Shown here piece by piece: positions 13,801 through 25,800 of a DNA stretch of 64,000 bases. The position numbers were made by a program, and so were the translations under genes. Numbering within the stretch: the stretch's first letter is position 1; every line of letters begins with the position of its first letter. Below the pieces are notes generated by a model, which did not search any database, had not been told where the DNA came from, and was given only the letters and a program-made list of their open reading frames with translations. Source of the stretch: Bradysia coprophila (taxonomy: Eukaryota > Arthropoda > Insecta > Diptera > Sciaridae); NCBI RefSeq assembly GCF_014529535.1, contig NW_023503409.1, positions 2,108,390 through 2,172,389 of the forward strand, in the 5' to 3' direction.

Positions 13801-16800
13801 CCGTTACCAAATTTTTTTTTTCTTTGAAAAAATTGGGAATGAGTGTCCGTTACCAAAAAAAATTTTTTTTTGAAAAAATTTGGAAATGAGTGTCCGTTAC
13901 CAAAATTTTTTTTAGTTGTAAATGAGTGTCCGTTACCAAAAATTTTTATTTTTGAAAAAGTTGGAAATGAGTGTCCGTTACAAAAAAAAATTTTTTTTTG
14001 GAAAAAGTAAGAAATGAGTGTCCGTTACCAAAAATTTTTTTTAGTTGTAAATGAGTGTCCGTTACCAAAAAAAAAATTTTTTTGGAAAAAGTTGGAAATG
14101 AGTGTCCGTTACCAAAAAAAATTTTTTTGTAAAAAATTGGAATTGAGTGTCCGTTACCAACAAATTTTATTTAAAGTAGAAAATGATTGTCGGTTACCAA
14201 ATCTTTTTAGCCCCGTACGAAGTACGAAGGGGCTTATAGGATTACGATGCCGTGTGTAATTGATGGAATTCGAAGCAGACGGTAAGGGCAAAGTGTTTGC
14301 CTATGTTCATAGATAACGAATCCGCAATAAAAATTTTGTCTGTCCGTCTGTCCGTCTGTCCTTCTGTCCGTCTGTCCGTCTGTCCGTCTGTCCGTCTGTC
14401 ACGTCGATATCTTGAGTAATTCAAATCCGATTTCAAAATTTGTTTTTTTCCCTGAAAGGTGGTTGAAATAGTGAGGCTAAGTTCGAAGATGGGCGATTTT
14501 GGGTCGACCCCTCCAGAGCTGAAGCCCCATAAGTGCTTTAACGTTTTCCAAAGATTTCTCTGGCCATTTAAAGGCTACACTTGTAAGTGATACGTCAAAT
14601 GAAAGGTATTTACAATACCTATCCACAAAAAAAAGTTTATGGAAATTGGATGACCGACTCGTGAGTTGGACCCCTTGGTGTGAACTAGGTACAGGGCGGC
14701 AAGCCGTTTTTGCTTGTAGGTTAGTCATATTTGAACGGATTTAGATGGATTTTGATTTATTAGATAGGTATTGACCGTACCAATCAGGGAAAAAAAAGTT
14801 TAGGAAACTCGGTTTACGGGAGCGTGAGCTAGGTCTCTTGGAGTGAGCTTATATGTGGCTACTCGGCCGTACAGTGAAGGTGGTGTTTTTTGTTAATATC
14901 TCGAGTAAAATTTAACCGAATTTCATGATTTTTTTTGTTTGAAAGGTACTAACGAATTTAAAGCAGCCGTTGTACTTTCAACCTCCTAACAAAATGGCCG
15001 TCGGCCGCCATTTTGGATTTTTGTAAAATCAATATAAATAGGTGAAAATGATAATTCCAAAATCACTGATCAGTGGGAAGTGTAGTTTGTGTTACTTTTG
15101 AAAGGAACGTCGTACGGGGCTTCGTAATTGCGTTATGCGCAATTTTTAAGACGTACACATTGCATAAGAATTTTACGACGTTTACGGGCGCAATAGGCTT
15201 ACGGTAAGAGTAGGGCGACGGACGAAGTAGGGTCACGTGCGCAATAGATGTACGGGTTTGTACGGGGCTCAGTCGCAGCAAACGCTCCGACTGTTCTGAC
15301 GGCTCGTTTTTGAAATGAGTGTCCGTTACCAAAATTTTTTTTTTTTTTCAAAAAAGTTGGAAAGTTGTCCGTTACCAAATTTTTTTTTCGAAAAAGTTGG
15401 AAATGAGTATCCGTTACCAAATTTTTTTTTTGGAAAAAGTAGGAAATGAGTGTCCGTTACCAATTTTTTTTTTAAAGTTGCCAAAAAAATCGAAATAAAG
15501 CTCCTTCAGGAAATGCTTGTAAACACTCTAGATCGCGTAAATTTAGTATGATTTTTTTGAAATTGGTTTCAATCGAATCGCAATTGAATTCTACGGGCCG
15601 CTAAATGCTTTTAGACACTCTAGATCGCGTAAATTTAGTCCGATTTTCTTGAAATTTGTTTCAATCGAATCGCAGTTAAGTTCGTAAATGAGCCCGTTTG
15701 GCCGAGGAGATGTGGTTTGGTGGGATGACATGTCTGAGTGTTAATCAAACGAATGTTACCAAATTAGAATAAATGTACACCCAAAAAAAAGTTCTACGTT
15801 TAAATCGCCCAAAAACGCGATAAGACCAATGGTTTACTTATCCGTACACTATGTACATTTAAAACGTACAGTAAGTGTTATACAGGCTATGACGTTTAAT
15901 TGTCAATTTGAGATTTGGTCGAAGCTTATTAATGATTCGTAATGGTACAATCATCTGTTTTTTAGTTTTACAAAAGGCTCACAAGCAAAAAAAGAAAAAG
16001 AAAAAAAAAACAAAAGCTTTCACTGGATTTGAACCGGGTATCTCTCCTACGCCACGCTGAGACTTTCCAGCTGAGCTAACAGGCCGTTGAGAGAATCGAA
16101 GTGGTGCTTTTTAAGTTTCAGATTCGACGTAGCAAAATGTAAAAAATCGTTGAACTTGTAAATTTTGTAAAAGTTTTTTTTTAATATTTCCAATCTCAAC
16201 AGGAATATAATTTCAAATTGAAGATGGCAAAATAAAATCTATAAAAAGTAATCGTTGATGTTAATAACTGGCACGATGCTATAGATCATCTTCAAGATAC
16301 GGTACTTTTACAAGTAACCTTACTTAAGTTTCGTTCATTCATTCATTTGTATGAGATTTTTTAACGCGGTGTCCTTTCTTATCGTGGAGCGGCCTTGAAG
16401 ATGATCTATGATTTCTTAAAACAATTCATAGCATCGTGCCAGTTATTAACATCAACTGTCAAATGATAGTTTTCTACCAGCAAATAGTTTGTATTTGCCG
16501 CACCCTGCGAAACTGAAATTTTCATTTTCGCAGGGGTTCGCAAGTAAAATAAATTGTTTGGAGATTGTTATTTTGCCACGAGGGATTATAACCCTCGCCT
16601 TCGGCTCTGGCTACAAAGCTCCCTCTAGGCAAAATAAAAATTTCCAAACAAGGACGTAATGAACTATTCCTACTTTAAGTCTGCAGTCACATTTGAACCT
16701 AACTGGTAGTGGTAGAGAAACTAGCTGCAAATTATACTAGTTACTAGTATTTATTAATTTTCATTTATCAACTACCTTGATCGGCCTCTACCTTATATTT

Positions 16801-19800
16801 CAGATTATTTTGTTAACATTCAACCAATGAAAATTACAGTTTAGTCTAAGAAAATAATATAAAAAAGATATCTAAGCGAAATGAGGTCAAATTGGGTGAA
16901 ATATATAAATCGAAATAAAATTACAAATTATGTCTTAGAAGACTAGTATGGACTCATTTAATGAAGCTCACATGCAAAGTGATTGATATTCGTTGAAAAT
17001 TCATCAATTTTATTCATGATTTTGTTGGCAATTTTGAATTGAAGGATGTACAATGAAAAGTCCTAGTTTGGTGAGCGCCCCCGTTTTATGAAAGTGCCCA
17101 TGCTCTGCCCACCGCCCGCAAATTTTGAAGCCCATGACGCCTATGCCCATGGTACAAAAGTATCTACTTGAAACATAATGTCATAAATACTTCCCATATA
17201 TTACTTATAAATCTATCTTGGAAACCCAAATTATCTAATATCAGTCAAGGGGCCTACCCGCCAAAGGCCGGGACCTAGTTACTAATAACTTCTAAAATGT
17301 ATAATAACACCTGTAAACTGTTAATATGGTGTGTATATCGTAGGTTAATCCAGTAAAATTTATATTTGTAAATCTCTGTCAAAGCGAAATACGTCTCGCA
17401 CGTATTATATTCGAGCCCGCTGTATAACTACCTTACCACACTTTTTAACAGGGTGCACGAATGATATACACATAGCACGTAGGAAATTTCGCTCAGTGTA
17501 CATCTTATGAGAAGTACTTCTACAGATCAATAACATTTCAATACTTTCCCTATACTCTCAACCATAAAGAAAGAAGTATAATAAAAAGCAATTTATTTTC
17601 ATTGAAAGCTTTTTCTTACATCATTTTGTGTAATATAAAAAATACGAAAGTTGGACGAACTTATCAACCGTTAAGAACTTTAGCAAAGTAAAATTTATGC
17701 TTATTTTCATAGTCATTACTTTATCCGTTTGTTTGCTTCTATAGAAGGTATCTCTATCCCTTTTCACATTTATTATAGGTATGACAGGACCGCGTGGACG
17801 AACTGGACGTCCTGGTATCAACGGAACCCCTGGCATTCCAGGAATAAATGCTTGGAAGGTTAAGGTTAACGGAACATTCTCGGATCAATATCTAATTCCA
17901 CCATCGATTGCCGGTATGATTTTCTTGCATGAAACTGTTTTTTGTTGTTGTAAGGCTTAGAAAATGCTACAGGCGGAGAAAAATAAGAAGTCACAATTAC
18001 AATCCAAAATTGATTTCTTCCACGTATGGATGTCTATATTAACGTGGATATTGCAGGTGGAATAAATAACATCAATTGGACTATAACCGTTGAAAATGTT
18101 GGTTCTATCTTTTCTCCCACTGTAAAGTAAAATTACTAAGAACCTAAAAAATCATACATCTGATCCTAATAATCGACACCGAATTATTTTATGATACAAT
18201 GTGCAATTACACTTTTCATATACTTACCTACAATATAGACAAACCGCATCGTAGCATCAAATACCGAAATACTCTATGTAAATCTGGAAAACTAATGAAA
18301 TGCTTTACTCAATCCAGGTGCAGGTACACTTGAATCAACTCGCCCAATTATAGTGCATGAAGGAGACCATTTACGGTTACGGTGTGCAGCTACTGGCCAT
18401 CCTAAACCTTCTGTCGAATGGCGCAGAGAGGATTCTCGAACAATAAATGTTGGTGCATGGCAAGGTACTTTGTTCGACGTTATTGTAAATATCTGAACGT
18501 AATCGAACTTTTATATGAAATGGGTGAATGTAATGTGATATAAGCCATGTACTTATCATTACCCTCAAATATTTCACGTAAATATCATTTTATTGTGTAC
18601 GTCTCACCGCAAAGCTTCTATATTGAAGCTTCATATGTTAAGTGTCTGTTGGCTGCTAAAACTTACAACATAATAGTATGAGGGATTACAAGGAAGCATA
18701 CCATAGTCGAAGTAGGGTGAAAATAGTTGGAAATAATCGAAGAAATAGTTTTATTATGAAGTGAACTATTCGTGTATATTAGCCAATAGCTTGTCTACGG
18801 CTTCGATAGATATGTTACGTATAAGCATACCTATACTGGCATAGCTCCATCTAAATTGAATGGTTGCAGTGGGACTTTTATATCGCACTTAATTATGGTG
18901 AAAGAATGATCCTTCCAATCCAATCACAAAAGCTAACTTAACAACAACTTTTCAATTTAAAATGGGGCGTGAGTCGTGTATATGAAGGCTATCCAGTGAA
19001 ATTCCTAAACTTAATTACACTTGCATCAAAATTCCCCCAACTATACAGAAATTTGCTGTAGCTTCTGCTTGCTTATAACAGACAGACTAGAACTTATCGT
19101 TGAGAACATTATATTCACTTATACGAAAATTGCTTGTCACTTAAACTTAGAATCATATTTCATGTTGGATTGTGTACGTAATGCTGATGTTATAAGTGAC
19201 AAGATGACGACGATGGTGTGTGTTTGGATTAATATTATATTTCGAATTGAGGATTTGGTGAAATTTGCATTTTACTCACGAAAATTTATGAATTTTATCC
19301 GCAGCATCTTCAATTCCTGGCCATACTCTAAATATTACAAGAGTTAATCGTGTTCACATGGGTGCATATCAATGCATAGCTGATAATGGAATACCACCAT
19401 CAGCAAATGCTACATATTATGTTGAAGTTCACTGTAAGTGTTTCAGCTGTCGAAATAGGAAAATTGAAAGTTGCATTCATTCATGTCTTGCAGTTGCTCC
19501 TTTGGTGTTGGTTCGGAATCAATATCTTTATGCTACAGAAGGCGGTTCGGTATCACTTGAATGTGAGGTAAGTCGTGATTGAAACATGTGAATAAATTTA
19601 GCAATGTCATTATATTGAACAAGTGCAAATATTTCCAGTACGAGTGCTAATTGCATTTATGTCTTCATTAGCTTTTTTTTATTGTTGATATGTAAGAGCC
19701 TGATTTTTTCTGTGTTATCCTGTTATTAGTATTTAACTTTAGAGACTGATAGTCACCCATATGTTATGAACAACTACGTCAAAAGTGTCATCTGAATAAT

Positions 19801-22800
19801 GATATTCTTATATAAAGTCTATTTGAAGTAGTAGAACATCAAACACTAAGTGGTATTTTAAACATCAGAAGTAACGGTAACGGTGGATATAAAGTCGTGT
19901 ACAAATCACATGTATGATTAAGCTAGTGATTTTACAGAATATGTTGAACTGGCGAAAGTTCGATTTAATGAACCTGAAATACCTTTTTACTTTACTAGGG
20001 AGGTAGTAGGGCCATTCCATCCATAGGGAATAGTAGAGTACATACTTGTGCAGAGAATCGTTGTTTTGAAGACCGTGGAGTTTGTATTCTGAGCCGAAGG
20101 CGAAATATACAACCACACGAGTCAAAACAATGATTTCCGCACAATGATGTAGTTTAATTTACCTCTTAAGTGTGGCGAAAGTGAATTTTTCTTTTGCGGT
20201 CTAAAATTTCATATCTCGTAGCCCTCGGATACTTTTACTGTGGATACGAGATATCAAATTACTTCCCTTTAATAGTAATCTACTATTATTTGATCTGCCT
20301 TGAAATATAATCATCTCATCAATAACAGCTCCTTTGTTACACTAGCGGAATTTTGAAAACCGTCACATTTTCTGTTTCGTGGTTTACTGGTTTTTTGTGA
20401 ATTTTGCATGTGTTTTTAAAGAGAGAAATCAGAAACTCAAGTAAAACTCAGAAACAGAAAATTTGTTGTGTTCTATTATTCATGTCTCCGACGCACTCCA
20501 AGAACAGACACAAGAACACATTTTTTCAACGGCCGAAAAGCCTCTTATTTTGGTGCCCGCAGTGGTATTATACCAACATAAAACACTGAATTTGTATGCA
20601 AAGTTATGACTACTGCGTCGGTTATGCGACCCCCGTTTGTCCCTTTTTTTAAATCTGTTCTTGTGCCGGTTTTGGAGTTCGTTGGTCTCTCAAATTTTGA
20701 GACATGACCTGTACTCTAATAAGGGTACTAAAACTTGACAGTTGGCTTTTATCACTTCCGCTCGAAGTGCTTTGCCAACGCACTCAAAAACAAGCACAGG
20801 CACAAGAACAGATTTAAAATAAGGGACCTACTCGACGAAGTAGTCACAATTTTTCATAAAAATTTAGTGAATACCAAAATAAGAGGCTTTTTGACCGTAA
20901 AAAAAACTGTTCTTGTGCCTGTTCTTGGAGTGCGTTGGCTTTGCTCAAGTTTAAGTTTACTTATATAGCAAATCGGTAAGTATAATTAAAGAAGATTTGA
21001 TACTCGAAACAAAAGAAGTAACAGATTTCATCTTTATGTGACTGACTTGAATTAAATGATTTAGGGAAATTTTCAGCAAGGTCTGATAACTCAAATTTAC
21101 AGTTCGCTAATTCCGCAAGTCACGGTTTCCACGAAGAAACTGTACTTGCACAGGCCACATTGTTGTTGTCGTAATGTGTAGAGTGTTTAATGCGTATATA
21201 TATAAAAAGGTGATTCTTCCATACAATCGCGGAATTTTGAAAACCGACACATTTTCTGTTTCGTGCTTTACTGTTTTTTTTTTTTAATTTTTCATTTATG
21301 GAGAAATCAGAAACTCAAGTAAAACACAGAAACAGAAAATGTGTCGGTTTTCAAATTTCGTGTGTATAACTAAAGGATATTCCGTATTTATTAAAATTTG
21401 AATCGACAGCGTTTAACGAAAAATACAAACCACCTCCTCAATTAAACTTTCTGCTGTCCTATTATAAGCGTTCGCTCCACTAATTTCATTTTTTTAATAT
21501 TTAAACTTACCGCATAAAAAAACAGAAGTCGTGATGAGAGAAAAAAAACTTATAATCGGCGTTATACGTAAGAACATTTAATTTACAAAATCGCTCATAA
21601 ATTCATTTTGCTAGAACGGATCGTGAAAAGTAAGTCGTCTGTATAATAATAATTACTGAGCACAAAAAAAAAATTGTATAAAAACTGACAAAATAAACAA
21701 CTTGCGCCGGTATATAGTAATAATAACCGGAGCACAACCTTCGAATATCATTTACACTTAAAATGTGAGAAATAATGTTCGATTAATAAAAATTAAATTA
21801 AGAAAAAAAAAACATTCACATGACAAGCACACACTTCTAGAGTCTTTTTCGGGATAACTTGTTACCCGAATGTAAACACAAAAAACTATAATGAAAATTC
21901 ACTAAAAACAATTCGACTCGACATTTGCCGTAAATATTATTTTTATCGTTTCGATAAAATTTATTGAAATAAATTAATTTCCACTCGTTTTCTTTAAATT
22001 CACCTTTAATTTTTCTAGTAGAAGCTTAGCCTCAACGTACGCCAATTCTTTTTGTAAATATTTATTTCGTTCCTGATTCGTTTTAATGTCCAACCAAGCG
22101 TCTTCTTCCATATCCAAAACCAGCTCGAATATTTCCATAAAATCGTTTGAGTATTTGGTCCAATACTTTTCCAGCAACTGAGAATAAGCGTCCAGTTCGG
22201 CAAGCGGTGTTGTATCTTTAAATGTTGATATTTTCGCAACTACTTCCGACAATACGGTGCAGGCCAACGAATTATTGAATAAATAAATTTTCCGGCTCTT
22301 TGTAATCGATTTCAGTTTGATTTTCGAGCTGAGATAGATAGAAGCCTCTGGAAATTTGCCGTAGATACGTTCCGTTGAACTATTTATTGTCAGATTAGCC
22401 TCCACAGTTTTTTTCCAATACATTTCCAGCACCTCTGCATGAGCCTCTAATGTGTCCATTGATGTTTCCTTGCTGAATGAAGCAATCAATTTTTCCATTC
22501 GCTTCAAACAACCTAACAATGTCGTCCGTAAACCTTCTATATCGGTCTGTGGCGTTGATTTAGACATTTTTTTAAATGTGTATTACGGTGAATTAAGGCC
22601 GAATTATTTCAATTTACGAAAATTTATCGTAGAATTTTTATATTTAACAACCTGTTACTTCACATATTATTAGAACACTGTGCAACTGTTAGGTTACTCT
22701 TCGTAACACCACAATCTCGTGTAAATATTCTATTGTTATGGCATATATGTACGAGCATGGGAAATTACACATCAATCGGTTCTCGCGGTTCTCACTCACA

Positions 22801-25800
22801 CGATATGTAAATTGACCATTCATACGATATAAAATCTGATCACGTGATCACTCTCACAAAATTCTTTGTTTATCAAAAAATATTGTATAAATGATCTTAT
22901 TGCTTAACAACTCTATATTTATAAAAAAAAGAGGAACACATACACCGTCAGTAGTTTGTGAAACCAAATTTAAACTAGCTTGATCTTATAGTTTTGTTCC
23001 ATCATTCGTATAATATCTCTTTGCTCGTCTATGATATTTGTATTGTAATACGCGTTTCTCTGTTGAGGGTATATTAAGCAAAAAAGTCAATGCAAAGAAT
23101 AGAAATCTCTATTGTCCATGTTCTTGTATTTATTTAACTGTTTGCACCATTCATGAAGCACATCAACTTAAACTTGGATAACTCAATAAAAAGACGTCCA
23201 TCACTGAACGTTTTAAGTAACAAAATAATCTCCATTCAATCAAAAATTCAATATCGTATTCCACAACCGATCCAACCTACACCATCCAGAGTGAGTAAGA
23301 GTATATGGAAATGATTGTAATGATCATCTACTTCATTTCTTCTTTATTGTCTTCTTCGACTTGATGGAATTTCATTTGTCATGATAAATCGAACATCGAA
23401 TTGCTAGAGAGCATCGAATTCGGTAATTGTTTCTCTTCCTCATTCGTTTTTTCAAAAAATCAATTTAAGATAAAATCATCGCTGGTATATGATATACTTA
23501 ATAGTGTGTGCCATAGCAGCTGGCACACATAAACTTCTACGCTTCAATTGAAAAATACGATGCAAAATGTACTTAATCTCTTCTACTTACTTTGCTCGTT
23601 GATCTTACATATACATCGCCGAATGTTAATAATTGTTTTAAAGAAATCGAGTATTTTAAATCACCTGCAATTACGTTTCAAGAACTACCTGAAAAATCTT
23701 AACAAAATCAACTGAGATTAAGATAAATAACATTGAGCCAGAGCCTATTTGAAGAGATTGATTTTCTTGTTCATGAAATATTATCGAGTTCTACCAGTAG
23801 ATTCAAAAACAACTGTAAATGAGTATGATACAAATATGCCCTGGGTAAGGTCGATCGGTTTCTTGGATTGTTAGATTTACTGCAATTCCACTCGTTTCGC
23901 GAAATTACCCTTTATGATGCGAATAACGATTGCCGAAGGCTGAATTTCCGCATGACCTCTGTGCAACACCATAAGCCACCACAAACCACTGTAATAATAT
24001 ATTACAAGACAATGCATGTAACGGAGCACACAATATGTCGTGAACACCTGAGGGTATACACCGCTGAACAGCACCATATTTCCTCAGACATAATCGGTCT
24101 TGCTTGTATACCAACGAAGCGATAAATTCTTTTTCGGGTGTAGGTAGGCATTGTACGACTATTTGAAGATTCAAATGGTTTGTTAATGACCACAACATCA
24201 TCTGTTCAATTTTCGAATTTTATTGAAAGTTTGGAGATTTTTTTTTATTTGATACAACGTAACTGTTGATGTAAGACGAATAATATTTTCGAATATAATT
24301 TTGAGATGTAGATTTTGCATTGCCCAATATGCGTACAGTTATTAGAGAGATTGCACAACCGGTTCATAGTTTGACTAGAATTTATGGGACTCTTCCATAT
24401 ACAGAAACCATCTAATAGTTTCAAGTCGACGTCAATGCATAATTCATTTGCACAGTGTATCCATTAAACACAAGTGGGATGAAAATCGGCTTTCATTAAA
24501 TTCATAATAACACACAGCATACCTAATGAATAAAGAAGACCTAATGAATGAAACATTTTTTGGTCATTTAATAAAATTTTGGAATCACATGCCGCTTATG
24601 GCACCCACACATTTTAATGTCTCTGAACTCACGATTAGAAATAGGTTGAACCATTTTATACAATTTTTCTTTCCTTTCCGTATGTGCCATATTCAATAAA
24701 TTTTATCGATTTTTTAAGTTGTTAAAATAAATTGTCTGTTATTGGTTGGTATTATATTCAAAGTCGTAAATAATCCCGCATAAAAGCATAAAAAAAAGCC
24801 AGTAAAAGGAAATCCAATGCGTCTATATTACATCTACGTTTTATGTATATATGTTACCAACGAAAAAGCGTCAATTTTTCTGACTTTAAATTAGAGGTGA
24901 ACATTCTGGAGCGCTGTTGAAAGTATCTTGTTTGAAACTTTATATATTGTCTTGGTGATTTACCGGAAACAGCCACAAAATTTACACGATGCACATCTAC
25001 GCCACCCATAATTATTCCATTTAATAGAGTTGTGTAAAATAATTTTCGTGTAGTTATCTTATTTCGTCGTATAATTCAACCATAAATGATCTTTAAACTC
25101 CAAATTTTAACGACAAAACTTTTTTTTTATAAAATAAAATTTTTACAGCCACGAAATTAATCTCCTATTAAACATTTTTCGTTTGGTGAAAATAGATTGA
25201 AGCTTTCCCAGAGGCACTGAAATTCTGGAAACGAAAATCAGACAATAGAGTTCTTGATCAAAGCGATAAATATCGCATGGAAACATTTACCGATGGGTGA
25301 GTTATCGACGATGACAAAAAAAAAAGTTTTATAATATTAAGACCATCATTTTTCAATGGTAAAACTGACTCTCATACAGCATTCAAATGCGGTGAATTAT
25401 TGATTTTGTTCGACAAGCCACTCTTATTGTGGTGATAAAGACAAAGGAGATTTTTGAGTTTCTTTGCAAACAGATTTGTTGAGGGTTGCTATTGATTTTA
25501 TTGAACCATTCACATAAAACGGATTCTATTATTTAAAAAGGACGAAAAGCATTACTTTTTGTTGAATATAGTAAATTTCGGAATGAACTAAGTTTTACAA
25601 GCGGAAAAATCGTATAAACGGAGTAGATTGAACAGATTAAGAGATTAGGAGTGGGCTTTGAGGTAGATGAAGATGATACATACATGGCTACCAAAAATTA
25701 CTCCGGATTGAAAAGAGTTTTTGGAGAACTACCAGAGGAATCATTGCGTATCTATCAAAATTCCTGGGAATCTTTCATAATCAATCAAACAAAACATCAC

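Larger units (their letters stand above)
10771..17778. other. Intron 9, repeat-rich (7 kb)
   Basis: This intron splits the collagen region between exon 9 and exon 10. It carries a hairpin cluster (12190-12486), satellite-like arrays (13741-14203 and 15305-15470), a repeat element between them (about 14208-15125), a direct duplication (15512-15683), a tRNA-like relic (16011-16090) and two foldbacks (16254-16455, 16553-16651). The stretches 10771-12180, 12490-13740 and 16660-17778 show nothing recognisable. Confidence 0.7.
19568..25195. other. Intron 13, host of a nested gag-like gene
   Basis: 5.6 kb splitting the second Ig domain. It holds hairpins and foldbacks (20046-21358) and the minus-strand ORF at 21974-22567. 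A 320-bp stretch at 23868-24201 is open on both strands in several frames, which reflects composition rather than a recognisable gene. The remainder (22680-23860 and 24210-25195) shows nothing. Confidence 0.65.

Noticed and set aside
14014..14259. 81-residue ORF across the tandem array
   Set aside because: It repeats the same short peptide because the array period keeps the frame open. No gene evidence.
14338..14400. CRISPR-like array
   Set aside because: The octamer repeats are contiguous with no spacers, and the source is eukaryotic. It is a microsatellite.
16011..16090. Functional tRNA gene
   Set aside because: Internal promoter boxes are intact, but the T stem has mismatches and the D and anticodon arms do not fold. 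Listed as a relic.
23868..24201. Four overlapping ORFs on both strands
   Set aside because: Mutually overlapping, no domains, no splice context. Perhaps old repeat DNA, but not supportable as a gene.
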